DNA of 52,338 nt from Prolixibacteraceae bacterium UBA6029 (lineage in GTDB: Bacteria > Bacteroidota > Bacteroidia > Bacteroidales > Prolixibacteraceae): the NCBI GenBank assembly GCA_002429385.1, contig DIZL01000009.1, positions 1 to 52,338 on the forward strand, given 5' to 3'. The stretch's first letter is position 1; each line of letters starts with the position of its first letter. A model generated the notes under the pieces. It did not search any database. It saw only the letters and a program-made list of their open reading frames with translations, and had not been told where the DNA came from. The translations under genes were made by a program, and so were the position numbers. Of this stretch, positions 18,125 to 26,356 are shown in pieces.

Positions 18125-18381
18125 ACCTTTGTTTTCTGGTCCTGTTCCCTTGATGATCCGTTTAAGAATAGACTTTATTTCATTTATACCACTGTCGTCT
18201 CTTTGAACAGCCTGAGCCACCGACACCATCCTGCCTGTTTCCATGTGCATGGCTTATGCCCGAGGTTGGCGTGTTGAAGTTTTACAGGAATACAACTTTA
18301 AACACCCACACCAAACGTCATTGATCCGTTCCAGGTATACGGATCAGTTAAAACTCCTTCGAACTGTATTTGGAGTCCACC

Positions 18382-19938
18382 CTACCCTTTCGGAGTTAGT
18401 GTTACCACAGGAATAATCATCTCCTCAAGCGATATTCCTCCATGCTGAAAGGTATTGCGGTAATACTGTGCGAAATGGTTATAGTTGTTCGGATAGGCAA
18501 AAAAATCAGTATTTGTGGCAAAGATATATGTGGAGCTCACATTTCGTGACGGAAGGTAGATTGATGCCGGATTTCGGACATCAAATATAGCCTTCGATTT
18601 ATAATTAAGATTACGACCAATTTTGTAACGGAGATTCGTGTTCGTTTCCCGGTCACCGATTACTTTGAGTGCATCATCAACGCGAATGGTCCCATGATCG
18701 GTAGTCAGAACAACCTTCACCTTATTTTCAGCCAGAAGTTTCAACAAATCAAGTAAGGATGAATGATTAAACCAACTTAGCGTTAATGAACGGTAAGCTG
18801 CTTCGTCACTTGCCAGTTCCTTGATCATATCCATTTCGGTACGTGCATGCGAAATCATGTCGACAAAGTTAAAAACCATCACCGACAGATCGCTCTGGAG
18901 AATACTACCCAGATAATCAGACATCTTTTTGCCTGCTTTCACACTGGTTATTTTCTCAAAAAAGAGTTTGAAATTTTTCCCAAGACGGGATAACTGTTTT
19001 TGCAAGAGCTCATGCTCGAATCGATTTTTGTGACCTTCATTGTCATCATCATCCCAGTATTCAGGATAGAGACGTTCAATTTCAGAAGGCATTAGTCCCG
19101 CAAACATGGCATTTCGCGCATACATGGTGGCTGTGGGTAAAATACTGCAATAAAGATCTTCTTCCTCAACATGATAATAATTGTTCAGCACCGTAGATAA
19201 AACCCGGTATTGGTCATATCTTAAATTGTCGACCACCAACACCAGGACTTTATTCCCGGCATCAACCAGGGGAATTATCTTTTTCCGGAAGATATCGGTT
19301 GAAAGCAAAGGGCGATCTGCTTTATCATTGCTAAACCAATTTTGATAATTATTGCGGATGTACTTTGCGAAAGAATTGTTTGCTTCCGATTTTTGCATTT
19401 TCAGTACCTCATCCATGGCCGAATCCTCAGAGTTGGCAAGCTCTAGTTCCCAGAACACCAGTTTTTTATACACTTCAACCCATTCAGGAAATGATAGTTT
19501 ATCACTTATCTGCATCCCTATTTTGGAAAATTCGCTCTGATAGGCCGAATTAGTCCTTTGAGTGACCAAACGTCGTTGATCGACATTCTTCTTAATAGAA
19601 TGCAATATCTGATTTGGGTTTACCGGCTTTATCAGGTAATCTGCCATTTTAGAACCAATGGCCTCTTCCATGATATCCTCTTCTTCACTTTTGGTTATCA
19701 TCACAACCGGAAGGTTCGGGTCAATGGTTTTAATTTCATTCAATGTTTGCAAACCGCTTAATCCAGGCATGTTTTCGTCCAGAAAAATGATATCGAAAAA
19801 ATCATTTTTGACCAGTTCAATCGCATCAGTTCCATTATTGGCCGTAACTACATCAAATCCTTTTTCCTCAAGGAATATAATATGTGCACGCAATAAGTCG
19901 ATTTCATCGTCTGTCCAAAGTATTTTAGTTTTCTTCAT
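18382..19938 (-). CDS. porX: PorX: response regulator with PglZ domain, T9SS regulator
   Basis: Two-component regulator that controls T9SS expression and function. The receiver domain (1-120) has acidic pocket Asp10/Asp11, phospho-acceptor Asp54 (FLDENMPG), Thr82 and Lys104. A helical linker follows, then a PglZ domain of the alkaline-phosphatase superfamily (about 205-515). Expected metal and catalytic positions are visible: VVDNLRYDQ (Asp237, Asp242), LPTATMYARN (Thr269/Thr271), FNFVDMISH (Asp360, His364) and TTDHG (Asp414, His415). At 518 residues it matches known PorX. It lies downstream of porW on the same strand, 195 bases away. Its sensor kinase PorY is not in this window. Confidence 0.95.
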   Translation of the reverse strand: MKKTKILWTDDEIDLLRAHIIFLEEKGFDVVTANNGTDAIELVKNDFFDIIFLDENMPGLSGLQTLNEIKTIDPNLPVVMITKSEEEDIMEEAIGSKMADYLIKPVNPNQILHSIKKNVDQRRLVTQRTNSAYQSEFSKIGMQISDKLSFPEWVEVYKKLVFWELELANSEDSAMDEVLKMQKSEANNSFAKYIRNNYQNWFSNDKADRPLLSTDIFRKKIIPLVDAGNKVLVLVVDNLRYDQYRVLSTVLNNYYHVEEEDLYCSILPTATMYARNAMFAGLMPSEIERLYPEYWDDDDNEGHKNRFEHELLQKQLSRLGKNFKLFFEKITSVKAGKKMSDYLGSILQSDLSVMVFNFVDMISHARTEMDMIKELASDEAAYRSLTLSWFNHSSLLDLLKLLAENKVKVVLTTDHGTIRVDDALKVIGDRETNTNLRYKIGRNLNYKSKAIFDVRNPASIYLPSRNVSSTYIFATNTDFFAYPNNYNHFAQYYRNTFQHGGISLEEMIIPVVTLTPKG

Positions 19939-20133
19939 ACTAACAAGTTTTATAATTTATTCCATATTTCAACATATTCCTGAATTAGTAAATAGCTTTA
20001 ACTTAATGTAAGCTAATACAGGTATTAACAAGTTCAAACGAATAAAAGTATAAACTTAACAAAATTTAACCTTGAGGAAGGTAGAAACATCCCGAGATAC
20101 AACATCAAGCATACAAATCAAAATTGAGATATA

Positions 20134-23100
20134 TTACTGCTTAAGATAGAATTTTTTGTAGAATTCCATGTAGGTCAGAATGTTTTTACTCTGTTTGAAA
20201 ATCAATTCATTTTCAGGAGTAATGATAAAATTACGGTAAGAAGCATTCTGTATCGGTCCATAAACCGACTGATCCTTTGCAATTGACCGGAGATACTCCA
20301 ATCCAGATTGCATATTCTGAAATCCTTCCACTTTCACATATATCCTGAAATCATCCAACATGCCGGAGGATAGCTTAAGACTCAGCTGCGCATAGTTTTT
20401 CAGATTGAACTGGTTAATGGAGGCGGCGAGTTGATCGGCATTGGCCTCCTCCTTTGGTACAATCAATGCAAAAGACTGTATTCCTGACACATCTTGCTTA
20501 TATGGACCTGTGTAGGCTATTGGTGCTGCAGTTGAAGAATTTACATCTGTATTGGTTTCAATGTATTTAATTTTGAAGTAGTTCAGGTATTCCGAAATCT
20601 TCCCTGTTTCAGTTAGCTTTTTCAGATTAGCGTCAGTAATAATAAAATTACGGTAGCTCAAGGTGTCAAGACTCTTGAAAAATTTCCTGGCAGCAACAGC
20701 TTTAATGAAGTACCCGATTGCTTCATTTTTTGTTTTAAACGAACTAACAACCATTAATTTATAATCAGCAACCTGACTTTGACGGATAGACAGATTGGCC
20801 TGGCGGAATTGATCCCGGTTTAGCGTAGTGAAGGCAGTTACAACTGGCTTCAGGTTAACTGCGGGGCCGTTAATTGCAATAACAAAATTCTGCTGTCCGG
20901 TTTCTTCACTCGAATAGATGTCGAGACCATTACCTGTTGGGGCAACCGCTACAAAGCTCCCTTTTTCCTTGGGCAGATCTTCTTCATGCTGAACTTTAGC
21001 CAGCAATTCTTCAGGCTCTGGAAGGACTTCTTCTGAAAAATCACTTGTTACAAATTTGCTGTAATTCTTCACAAAGTATTTCAGGTATTCCGCATAGTCC
21101 TTATCGGTAGTAATCTCCCTGAAGTTGGTCGAAGAGGCAATAAAATTGACATATTTGACCTTTTTAAGTGCGCCAAATACATTTCTGTTCTTGATAATCG
21201 ACCTGAAGTAGATCAATCCCTGTTCCTTGTCGTTCAGTGATCGGATAAGCAACATGGAAGTAGTAGGATTCAGACTCTGTGTTTCAATTTCGAAATCAAC
21301 CTTGGTATAATGATCGATATTGTAATTGGCGATATCAAATTTCAGTCGGTTTAAATCAACTTCTGAACTTTTCGGGTAGGCAATCACAAAATAATGCAAC
21401 AGATCTTCATCGTACGAGAATTTACCCCCAAATTCATCTGTACCTTTCTTGTTTTCGGTTGACAATTCACTATTTTTAATCTGATCGTTCAGATAACCTG
21501 ATTCAACCATTTTCTGATAATCGACCAGGGTGCTATCCTGAATTAATTTCAGAATCTTTTCTGCCAAAGGCTTTGGTTCGGCCTTAGGATAAGACGCAAT
21601 ATATTCCGTTAGTAGCTTCCCGAAGGATTCTCTGTTTGAGGATGTTCCATCGGCAACAACCCGGATGAATTTAATCTTTGGGATCAGCGCACTATCGGGT
21701 TGCATTTTCATGATCTGATCTGTAATCTTTCCAGCCTGGGCATACTGTCCGTTTTTAAATTCGAGGAAGGCTTGCTGATAAAACCGGTTCAAACTATCAA
21801 TTTTAGCCTCAAGCTCAATAAAATAGTTCGGATTCTGTAAATATTTGGCATACTTCGAATCAGGATACTTACCAATAATCAGATTTCTATAATAGTCGGA
21901 CTTTCCCTGATTGGCCTGTTTTTTGTATAAATCATACAATTCAAACCAGGATGAAAGTGCGAACAGATTCTCCGGATACCTCTTATTCAATTCCTCAAAT
22001 GCCTCAATTGACCGCGGATAGTCAGTAAAATCGGTTTTAAATATGCGCCCTTCATTATACAAGGCATTACGGATTTTAGCATGAGAAAGGGTCAGTAACG
22101 AATCATTTACAGGCAAGTCCTGTGTATAGAATTCACGGCTTTTATTATCTTTTATCTTTTTGGGTTTCCCGGCAACAGCTACATTTGCAAGAGAATCTTC
22201 GGCCTGCTGGGCCGCGTCTTCAGCCACAGACCTTTTGTCAGACCTTCGCCAGTTATCTTCCAGTTTACGTTTCCCCCATAAGCGTTCAAATTCAACCTTG
22301 CCGTATGCAACAGTTGTGGGACTGTAAAAATACCATCCGGCACCTTCCTGCTGCTGACTTAGTCCAAAACGGCTCTCATTCGACCTGAAATAATTCTGGT
22401 CCATCATTTGGGATGCTTTATCTTTCTTTTCTTTGGCTTCCTTTTCGGTAGCCACCTGAATCCATTTATCGATCAGAATATTTCTGGCATTTACGTCCAT
22501 TTTGGCTATTCGCTGAAGACTATCTTCACGTTCAACAGAGTATATGTTATCGGTCAAACGGGTCAGGCTCTTGTGCCGTTCAGATATTTGCTGATAATTT
22601 GGATACTTGTTGTCGATCACCACCATGGCGCTGTCGTAATAACTCTGTGCTTTTTTGTATTCCAGTTCATCAAAATATATCTGGGCAAGAGTTAAACATG
22701 AAACAGCCCTCTGATATAAGTTATTTTTACTTTTCCCTGCAGATCGTGTATATTCAACTTTTGCCTGTTTTTTATTGCCTTCTTTCATCAGGATATTGCC
22801 CATTGCAAAGTAGATCTGATCCTGAAACTCCAGATTCTTCTTGTCCCGAAGCATTTTACGCAGTTCTTTTTTCAACTTCTCAGCATCCCCTATGCCTGAA
22901 AAGGTTCCCGCAGCATTAATGTGGGCGTTGAAAGCCATTTTATACGGAGGGTTCATCCGGATAATCTCCCTGAAAATCATTGAAGCTTTTTCTGTATTTC
23001 CGGTTTCCTGGTACCACTGGGCTAAAACATATTTGTAGCGCATACGGTCCTGTCTGTTTCCGGTATTATTGATTCCGATTGAGAGGAAAGGAATTCCATC

Positions 23101-23769
23101 AGCATATTGATGTTGCTTCGCATAATAGTTTGAGGTGACCACTGCCAGTTCACCTCCCAACTGGCGAGGGAACCCTTCATCAGTCTGCATTTGCTGGATG
23201 ATTTCATAAGCCTCGACATATCGTTCAGTCTCAGTATAACTTCTTATAAGCCATATATATGCAGAGTAACGTGATGGTTCTTCCTTAAACTTCCGTACCA
23301 CATACGAAAAGTTTTCGATTGCTAAGTTAAAATTCTGCTTATAGAAATACGCCTCTCCCATGAGGATATAGGCATCATCAATCCAGTTATTAAATTCTTC
23401 GCGGCTTGCAAAACGGATATAGGCCTTACTCCTGTTTTTCCTGCGTTTGGGTTTTTTTGTAATCGAATGAGACTGTATGAGTTTTGAGGCTTTCAATATG
23501 GCATTTTCCATCTCGGCAGTGGCAGCAGCAGCTGTCGAAGGATTGCTCGATTTGAACAATGGTAAAACTTTTGAATAATCATCTTCATAGGAGTTATTGA
23601 TCTTCTCAATTCCTAATCTGAGGCTTGTTTTTCCATTGTAGTATACATTATAATGCGCTGTAACATTGTTATATGCACGCGACATCATCGTATTCTTCTC
23701 AGTCGTACATGCGGCCAGGAAAAATAGTATGCTAACAAAGAGAAAACGATATAAATAGTGTCTTACCAA
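20134..23769 (-). CDS. porW: PorW/SprE: TPR lipoprotein of the T9SS
   Basis: Large lipoprotein (1,211 residues) needed for type IX secretion and gliding; PorW is thought to connect the PorKN ring to the outer-membrane translocon. The frame opens with TTG (no in-frame ATG between the upstream stop and the signal), giving a lipoprotein signal ending LAAC (Cys21). The N-terminal half is rich in TPR-like helices (for example AYILMGEAYFYKQNFNLAIENFSYVVRKF, residues ~130-160, and YKKAQSYYDSAM, ~375). The C-terminal half contains repeated segments of the type FxxAxxxQxVYGxxxxxxYRNFIIT. Its neighbour porX and the gldKLMN group in the same 16 kb support the assignment. Confidence 0.92.
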   Translation of the reverse strand: MVRHYLYRFLFVSILFFLAACTTEKNTMMSRAYNNVTAHYNVYYNGKTSLRLGIEKINNSYEDDYSKVLPLFKSSNPSTAAAATAEMENAILKASKLIQSHSITKKPKRRKNRSKAYIRFASREEFNNWIDDAYILMGEAYFYKQNFNLAIENFSYVVRKFKEEPSRYSAYIWLIRSYTETERYVEAYEIIQQMQTDEGFPRQLGGELAVVTSNYYAKQHQYADGIPFLSIGINNTGNRQDRMRYKYVLAQWYQETGNTEKASMIFREIIRMNPPYKMAFNAHINAAGTFSGIGDAEKLKKELRKMLRDKKNLEFQDQIYFAMGNILMKEGNKKQAKVEYTRSAGKSKNNLYQRAVSCLTLAQIYFDELEYKKAQSYYDSAMVVIDNKYPNYQQISERHKSLTRLTDNIYSVEREDSLQRIAKMDVNARNILIDKWIQVATEKEAKEKKDKASQMMDQNYFRSNESRFGLSQQQEGAGWYFYSPTTVAYGKVEFERLWGKRKLEDNWRRSDKRSVAEDAAQQAEDSLANVAVAGKPKKIKDNKSREFYTQDLPVNDSLLTLSHAKIRNALYNEGRIFKTDFTDYPRSIEAFEELNKRYPENLFALSSWFELYDLYKKQANQGKSDYYRNLIIGKYPDSKYAKYLQNPNYFIELEAKIDSLNRFYQQAFLEFKNGQYAQAGKITDQIMKMQPDSALIPKIKFIRVVADGTSSNRESFGKLLTEYIASYPKAEPKPLAEKILKLIQDSTLVDYQKMVESGYLNDQIKNSELSTENKKGTDEFGGKFSYDEDLLHYFVIAYPKSSEVDLNRLKFDIANYNIDHYTKVDFEIETQSLNPTTSMLLIRSLNDKEQGLIYFRSIIKNRNVFGALKKVKYVNFIASSTNFREITTDKDYAEYLKYFVKNYSKFVTSDFSEEVLPEPEELLAKVQHEEDLPKEKGSFVAVAPTGNGLDIYSSEETGQQNFVIAINGPAVNLKPVVTAFTTLNRDQFRQANLSIRQSQVADYKLMVVSSFKTKNEAIGYFIKAVAARKFFKSLDTLSYRNFIITDANLKKLTETGKISEYLNYFKIKYIETNTDVNSSTAAPIAYTGPYKQDVSGIQSFALIVPKEEANADQLAASINQFNLKNYAQLSLKLSSGMLDDFRIYVKVEGFQNMQSGLEYLRSIAKDQSVYGPIQNASYRNFIITPENELIFKQSKNILTYMEFYKKFYLKQ

Positions 23770-23955
23770 TATCTGTATTTTGTTGCTTTAGGGTAAACTG
23801 CCAATTCGAAATAATATTGTATGAAACATTCCCGAAAATACGCGTTTTTCGTATTTTGATTGGCAATTTAAAAGCATGCAATATTACAAACTTTCAAACA
23901 TATACCGAAAGAAACCCTGAAATTGGAAAACTAAAATAATCTGAAAGTGTGAATG

Positions 23956-23986
23956 ATGTAACTTTTTCTCAAAGTTATGTAACTTT
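23956..23986. promoter_or_regulatory. Two ATGTAACTTT direct repeats, 21 bp apart
   Basis: ATGTAACTTT occurs at 23956-23965 and 23977-23986. The second copy is also half of a dyad (AAAGTTA 23971-23977, TAACTTT 23980-23986). The repeats lie between divergent porW and the patatin gene, at exactly two helical turns. This is a candidate binding site. Nothing else is resolved in 23770-24128 except a 13-bp palindrome (24111-24123) just before the patatin start. Confidence 0.4.
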
Positions 23987-24128
23987 AAGAAAAAATATCT
24001 CCTTAACTTTATGCCTTTAAATCTGTTACCTGTTTATCGATTTATTTAGAGCCTGCATGACTAATATTCGAAACGTCGTAATATAGGCTAAGTCAAATTA
24101 CAATTATATCTGAGATAATCTCACATGC

Positions 24129-24956
24129 ATGCATTTGAAATCAAAGCCATATAAATTCGGAATTTCGCTAAGTGGTGGAGGTGCCAGGGGAATTGTCCAC
24201 ATCGGAGTTCTTGAGGCGCTTCACAAATACGGTATCCAGCCTGAGATCGTTTCAGGAGCAAGTATGGGCGCTTTGGTTGGGGTCTTTTATGCCGCAGGGT
24301 TCGAACCTCTTCATATTCTGGATCTGGTGAAATCAAACAAAATGGTAAAAATGTTCAAATGGCAAATGCCCTCAGGGGGATTGATCGATTTGAGGAAGAT
24401 ATTCTCACTGCTTGAAGAAAATATAAAAACCGATGATTTTTCAAGTCTGCTGAAACCATTTTACTGTTCTGTAGTAAACCTCAATAGTGGTCATTCTGAA
24501 ATTAAAAATGAAGGAAAGTTGTTTCAATGGGTCATGGCCTCAGCATCTATCCCCATAATTTTTGAGCCGCAAATCATTGATGGAAATACCTATGTTGATG
24601 GAGGCTTATTAAACAATTTGCCAGTCGATTGCATACGTGATCAGTGTCATATTTTGATAGGTGTACATGTGAACCATAACGGTGTTGAAGAGAATATTTC
24701 AGGCATAAAAAATATAGCTGAACGAACCTTTCAACTGGTGATGAGCCAGAATGTAAGGGAAAGTCTTACTAAATGCGATTTTGTAATTGAACCTCCTGAA
24801 ACCAGGCAGTTCAATACGTTCGATTTCAGGAAAGCGGATGAAATCTTCCGGATCGGTTTTGAAGAAACCGAAAAGCGCATTCTGGAAATGTTTGACTCCA
24901 TCGATTTAAGTCAGGTTATTGAGGAGAAAATGAACAGAGCGATATTGGATAAGTAG
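24129..24956 (+). CDS. Patatin-like phospholipase
   Basis: Cytoplasmic or membrane-peripheral acyl hydrolase of the patatin/RssA type, 275 residues without a signal peptide. The oxyanion loop is SGGGARG (15-21), the nucleophile elbow is GASMG (Ser45) and the catalytic Asp is in VDGG (Asp157), so the Ser-Asp dyad is complete. It probably releases fatty acids from phospholipids or lysophospholipids; the substrate cannot be read from sequence. The lipoprotein gene starts 31 bases downstream, so they may share a transcript. Confidence 0.88.
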   Translation: MHLKSKPYKFGISLSGGGARGIVHIGVLEALHKYGIQPEIVSGASMGALVGVFYAAGFEPLHILDLVKSNKMVKMFKWQMPSGGLIDLRKIFSLLEENIKTDDFSSLLKPFYCSVVNLNSGHSEIKNEGKLFQWVMASASIPIIFEPQIIDGNTYVDGGLLNNLPVDCIRDQCHILIGVHVNHNGVEENISGIKNIAERTFQLVMSQNVRESLTKCDFVIEPPETRQFNTFDFRKADEIFRIGFEETEKRILEMFDSIDLSQVIEEKMNRAILDK

Positions 24957-24987
24957 AAAGTTTTTTAATCATCTTAAATTATATCAA

Positions 24988-25854
24988 ATGAAAAAGTTAT
25001 TATTTATTTTAACAGTAGTAGTGTTAACTTCATGCGGACAGCACAAAAAAGACATTGCACGCATGCAGGCCAAACAAGATAGTATTGCACAGTTAGGCGT
25101 GCAGAAAGACAATTCCATCCTGGAATTTATTGGTGCCATGAACGAAATTCAGACAAACCTGGATTCAGTGAAAACCATACAGAAATTAGTTTCCGTTCAA
25201 ACGGCTCCCGGCACAGAGCTGAAAGCTGACGCCAAAAAGCGTATCGTTGAGGACATAAGACAAATCAACGAACTGTTGCAGAAAAACAAGGATCTTGTAA
25301 AATCGATGCAGGGAAAACTTGATCGTTCGAACGTGAAGGTCAAGGAACTGCAGAATATGATTGAATTGCTGAACAAACAAATGGTTGAAAAAGATGGCGA
25401 ACTTGTCCGTCTGAACACAGAATTGGAAAATCTGCATGTGAATGTCGCCGGATTAAACCAGAAAATTGAAACCATCACCAAAGAAACTGATGCTACGATC
25501 AAGGCTAAATCACAAACAATTGAAGAGCAGACCAATGCAATGAATACTGCTTATTATGCTTTCGGAACCAAGAAAGAATTGGTTGAAAAGAATGTCATTG
25601 AAAAAGAAGGTGGCGTCTTAGGTGTAGGTAAAGTCATCAAATTGAAAAAAGATTTTAATCATGATTATTTCATGAAAATCGACATCCGCGAGTTCAAACA
25701 ATTACCGCTGAATACCAAAAAAGCAAAACTGGTTACCATTCATCCTGACAAATCGTATCATTGGACGGGTGTAAAAACAGTTGAAAGCATCGTTATTGAC
25801 AACCCGGAAGAATTCTGGAAATCTTCAAAATACCTGCTGATTGTTGTAGAATAA
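24988..25854 (+). CDS. Coiled-coil lipoprotein (Cbp1-like)
   Basis: A 288-residue lipoprotein with signal ending LTSC (Cys16). After a short linker most of residues 30-180 is heptad-rich coiled coil (INELLQKNKDLVKSMQGKL and following). A compact C-terminal domain (about 185-288) contains the pattern AYYAFGTKKELVEKNVI and a Gly-rich GGVLGVGKVIKLKKDF. This layout resembles a widespread Bacteroidota family named Cbp1-like collagen-binding adhesin in databases (recalled, not checked); that function should not be assumed. It is cotranscribed or nearly so with the patatin gene. Confidence 0.7.
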   Translation: MKKLLFILTVVVLTSCGQHKKDIARMQAKQDSIAQLGVQKDNSILEFIGAMNEIQTNLDSVKTIQKLVSVQTAPGTELKADAKKRIVEDIRQINELLQKNKDLVKSMQGKLDRSNVKVKELQNMIELLNKQMVEKDGELVRLNTELENLHVNVAGLNQKIETITKETDATIKAKSQTIEEQTNAMNTAYYAFGTKKELVEKNVIEKEGGVLGVGKVIKLKKDFNHDYFMKIDIREFKQLPLNTKKAKLVTIHPDKSYHWTGVKTVESIVIDNPEEFWKSSKYLLIVVE

Positions 25855-25899
25855 AATCAGGAAAGAGGAAAAAGGAATAAGTAAAAGAGGGGGTCCTGA

Positions 25900-25915
25900 T
25901 CCCGAGTACTTGGGA
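25900..25915. repeat. Short palindromic repeat, copy 2
   Basis: TCCCGAGTACTTGGGA is one mismatched pair from a perfect palindrome and closely matches the palindrome at 452-467. Confidence 0.5.
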
Positions 25916-25930
25916 CAGGATGACTTGAAA

Positions 25931-25968
25931 AAGTAAAGAGGCTTCGCGAAAACGGTGCCTCTTTACTT
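25931..25968. terminator. Bidirectional terminator hairpin
   Basis: A perfect 12-bp stem (25931-25942 with 25957-25968) around a 14-base loop. On the minus strand it is followed by TTTTTC, making it a good terminator for pyrC. It also lies about 75 bases past the lipoprotein gene on the plus strand. Confidence 0.7.
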
Positions 25969-25975
25969 ATTGTAG

Positions 25976-26032
25976 TGTCTAGTCCTGAAATAGCGTTACA
26001 CTTTTTGTGTAACGCTATTTCAGGACTAGACA
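25976..26032. repeat. Perfect 26-bp inverted repeat with TTTTT loop
   Basis: Bases 25976-26001 are the exact reverse complement of 26007-26032, with five T in between. The repeat begins TGTCTAGTCCTG and ends CAGGACTAGACA. It has no T-run after either arm, so it is unlike an intrinsic terminator. It resembles two insertion-sequence terminal repeats joined head to head (inference). No transposase is nearby. Confidence 0.75.
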
Positions 26033-26153
26033 TCTGTGTAAATCTGTGGTGCGAACTTTTATTTATGAAAGCAGCATAAAGGCAAAATAATCATATTACA
26101 GCTCTGATGAAAAATACGACATTATATATAAGATAGGTTAACGCCTTAGTTTA

Positions 26154-26181
26154 AGTACTCTTTTAGTACTTTATAAGTACT
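26154..26181. repeat. Three AGTACT palindromes at 11-bp spacing
   Basis: AGTACT occurs at 26154-26159, 26165-26170 and 26176-26181, each 11 bases apart, in the AT-rich gap before the pyrC stop. The rest of 26033-26356 shows no gene. Confidence 0.5.
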
Positions 26182-26356
26182 AAGTTTTGATATTTAGTAT
26201 TTAAAATATAGGTAAACTGTATTTTATATATGGAATTGGTATAGGCCAATGGTCTTGTTCTTGGATGAATACATGTGACAACTTCCTGTAATTCCTGTAA
26301 TTTACTTTTTATGAATTATGAATGATTTCTTCTCAGTAAGAATTCCTTTTGTTTAC

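Noticed and set aside
18065..18250. 61-codon minus-strand frame between mlaF and porX
   Set aside because: No recognisable family, no promoter and unusual composition; its length is within chance. Kept only as gap description.
18301..18384. 27 sense codons in frame after the porX stop (tail GGLQIQFEG...), possible readthrough or decayed gene end
   Set aside because: The protein-like appearance is suggestive, but 27 codons without a stop is common by chance and PorX already has its normal length.
25976..26032. Treating the 26-bp inverted repeat as the terminator of the upstream gene
   Set aside because: No T-run follows either arm, and a conventional terminator (25931-25968) is already present just before it.
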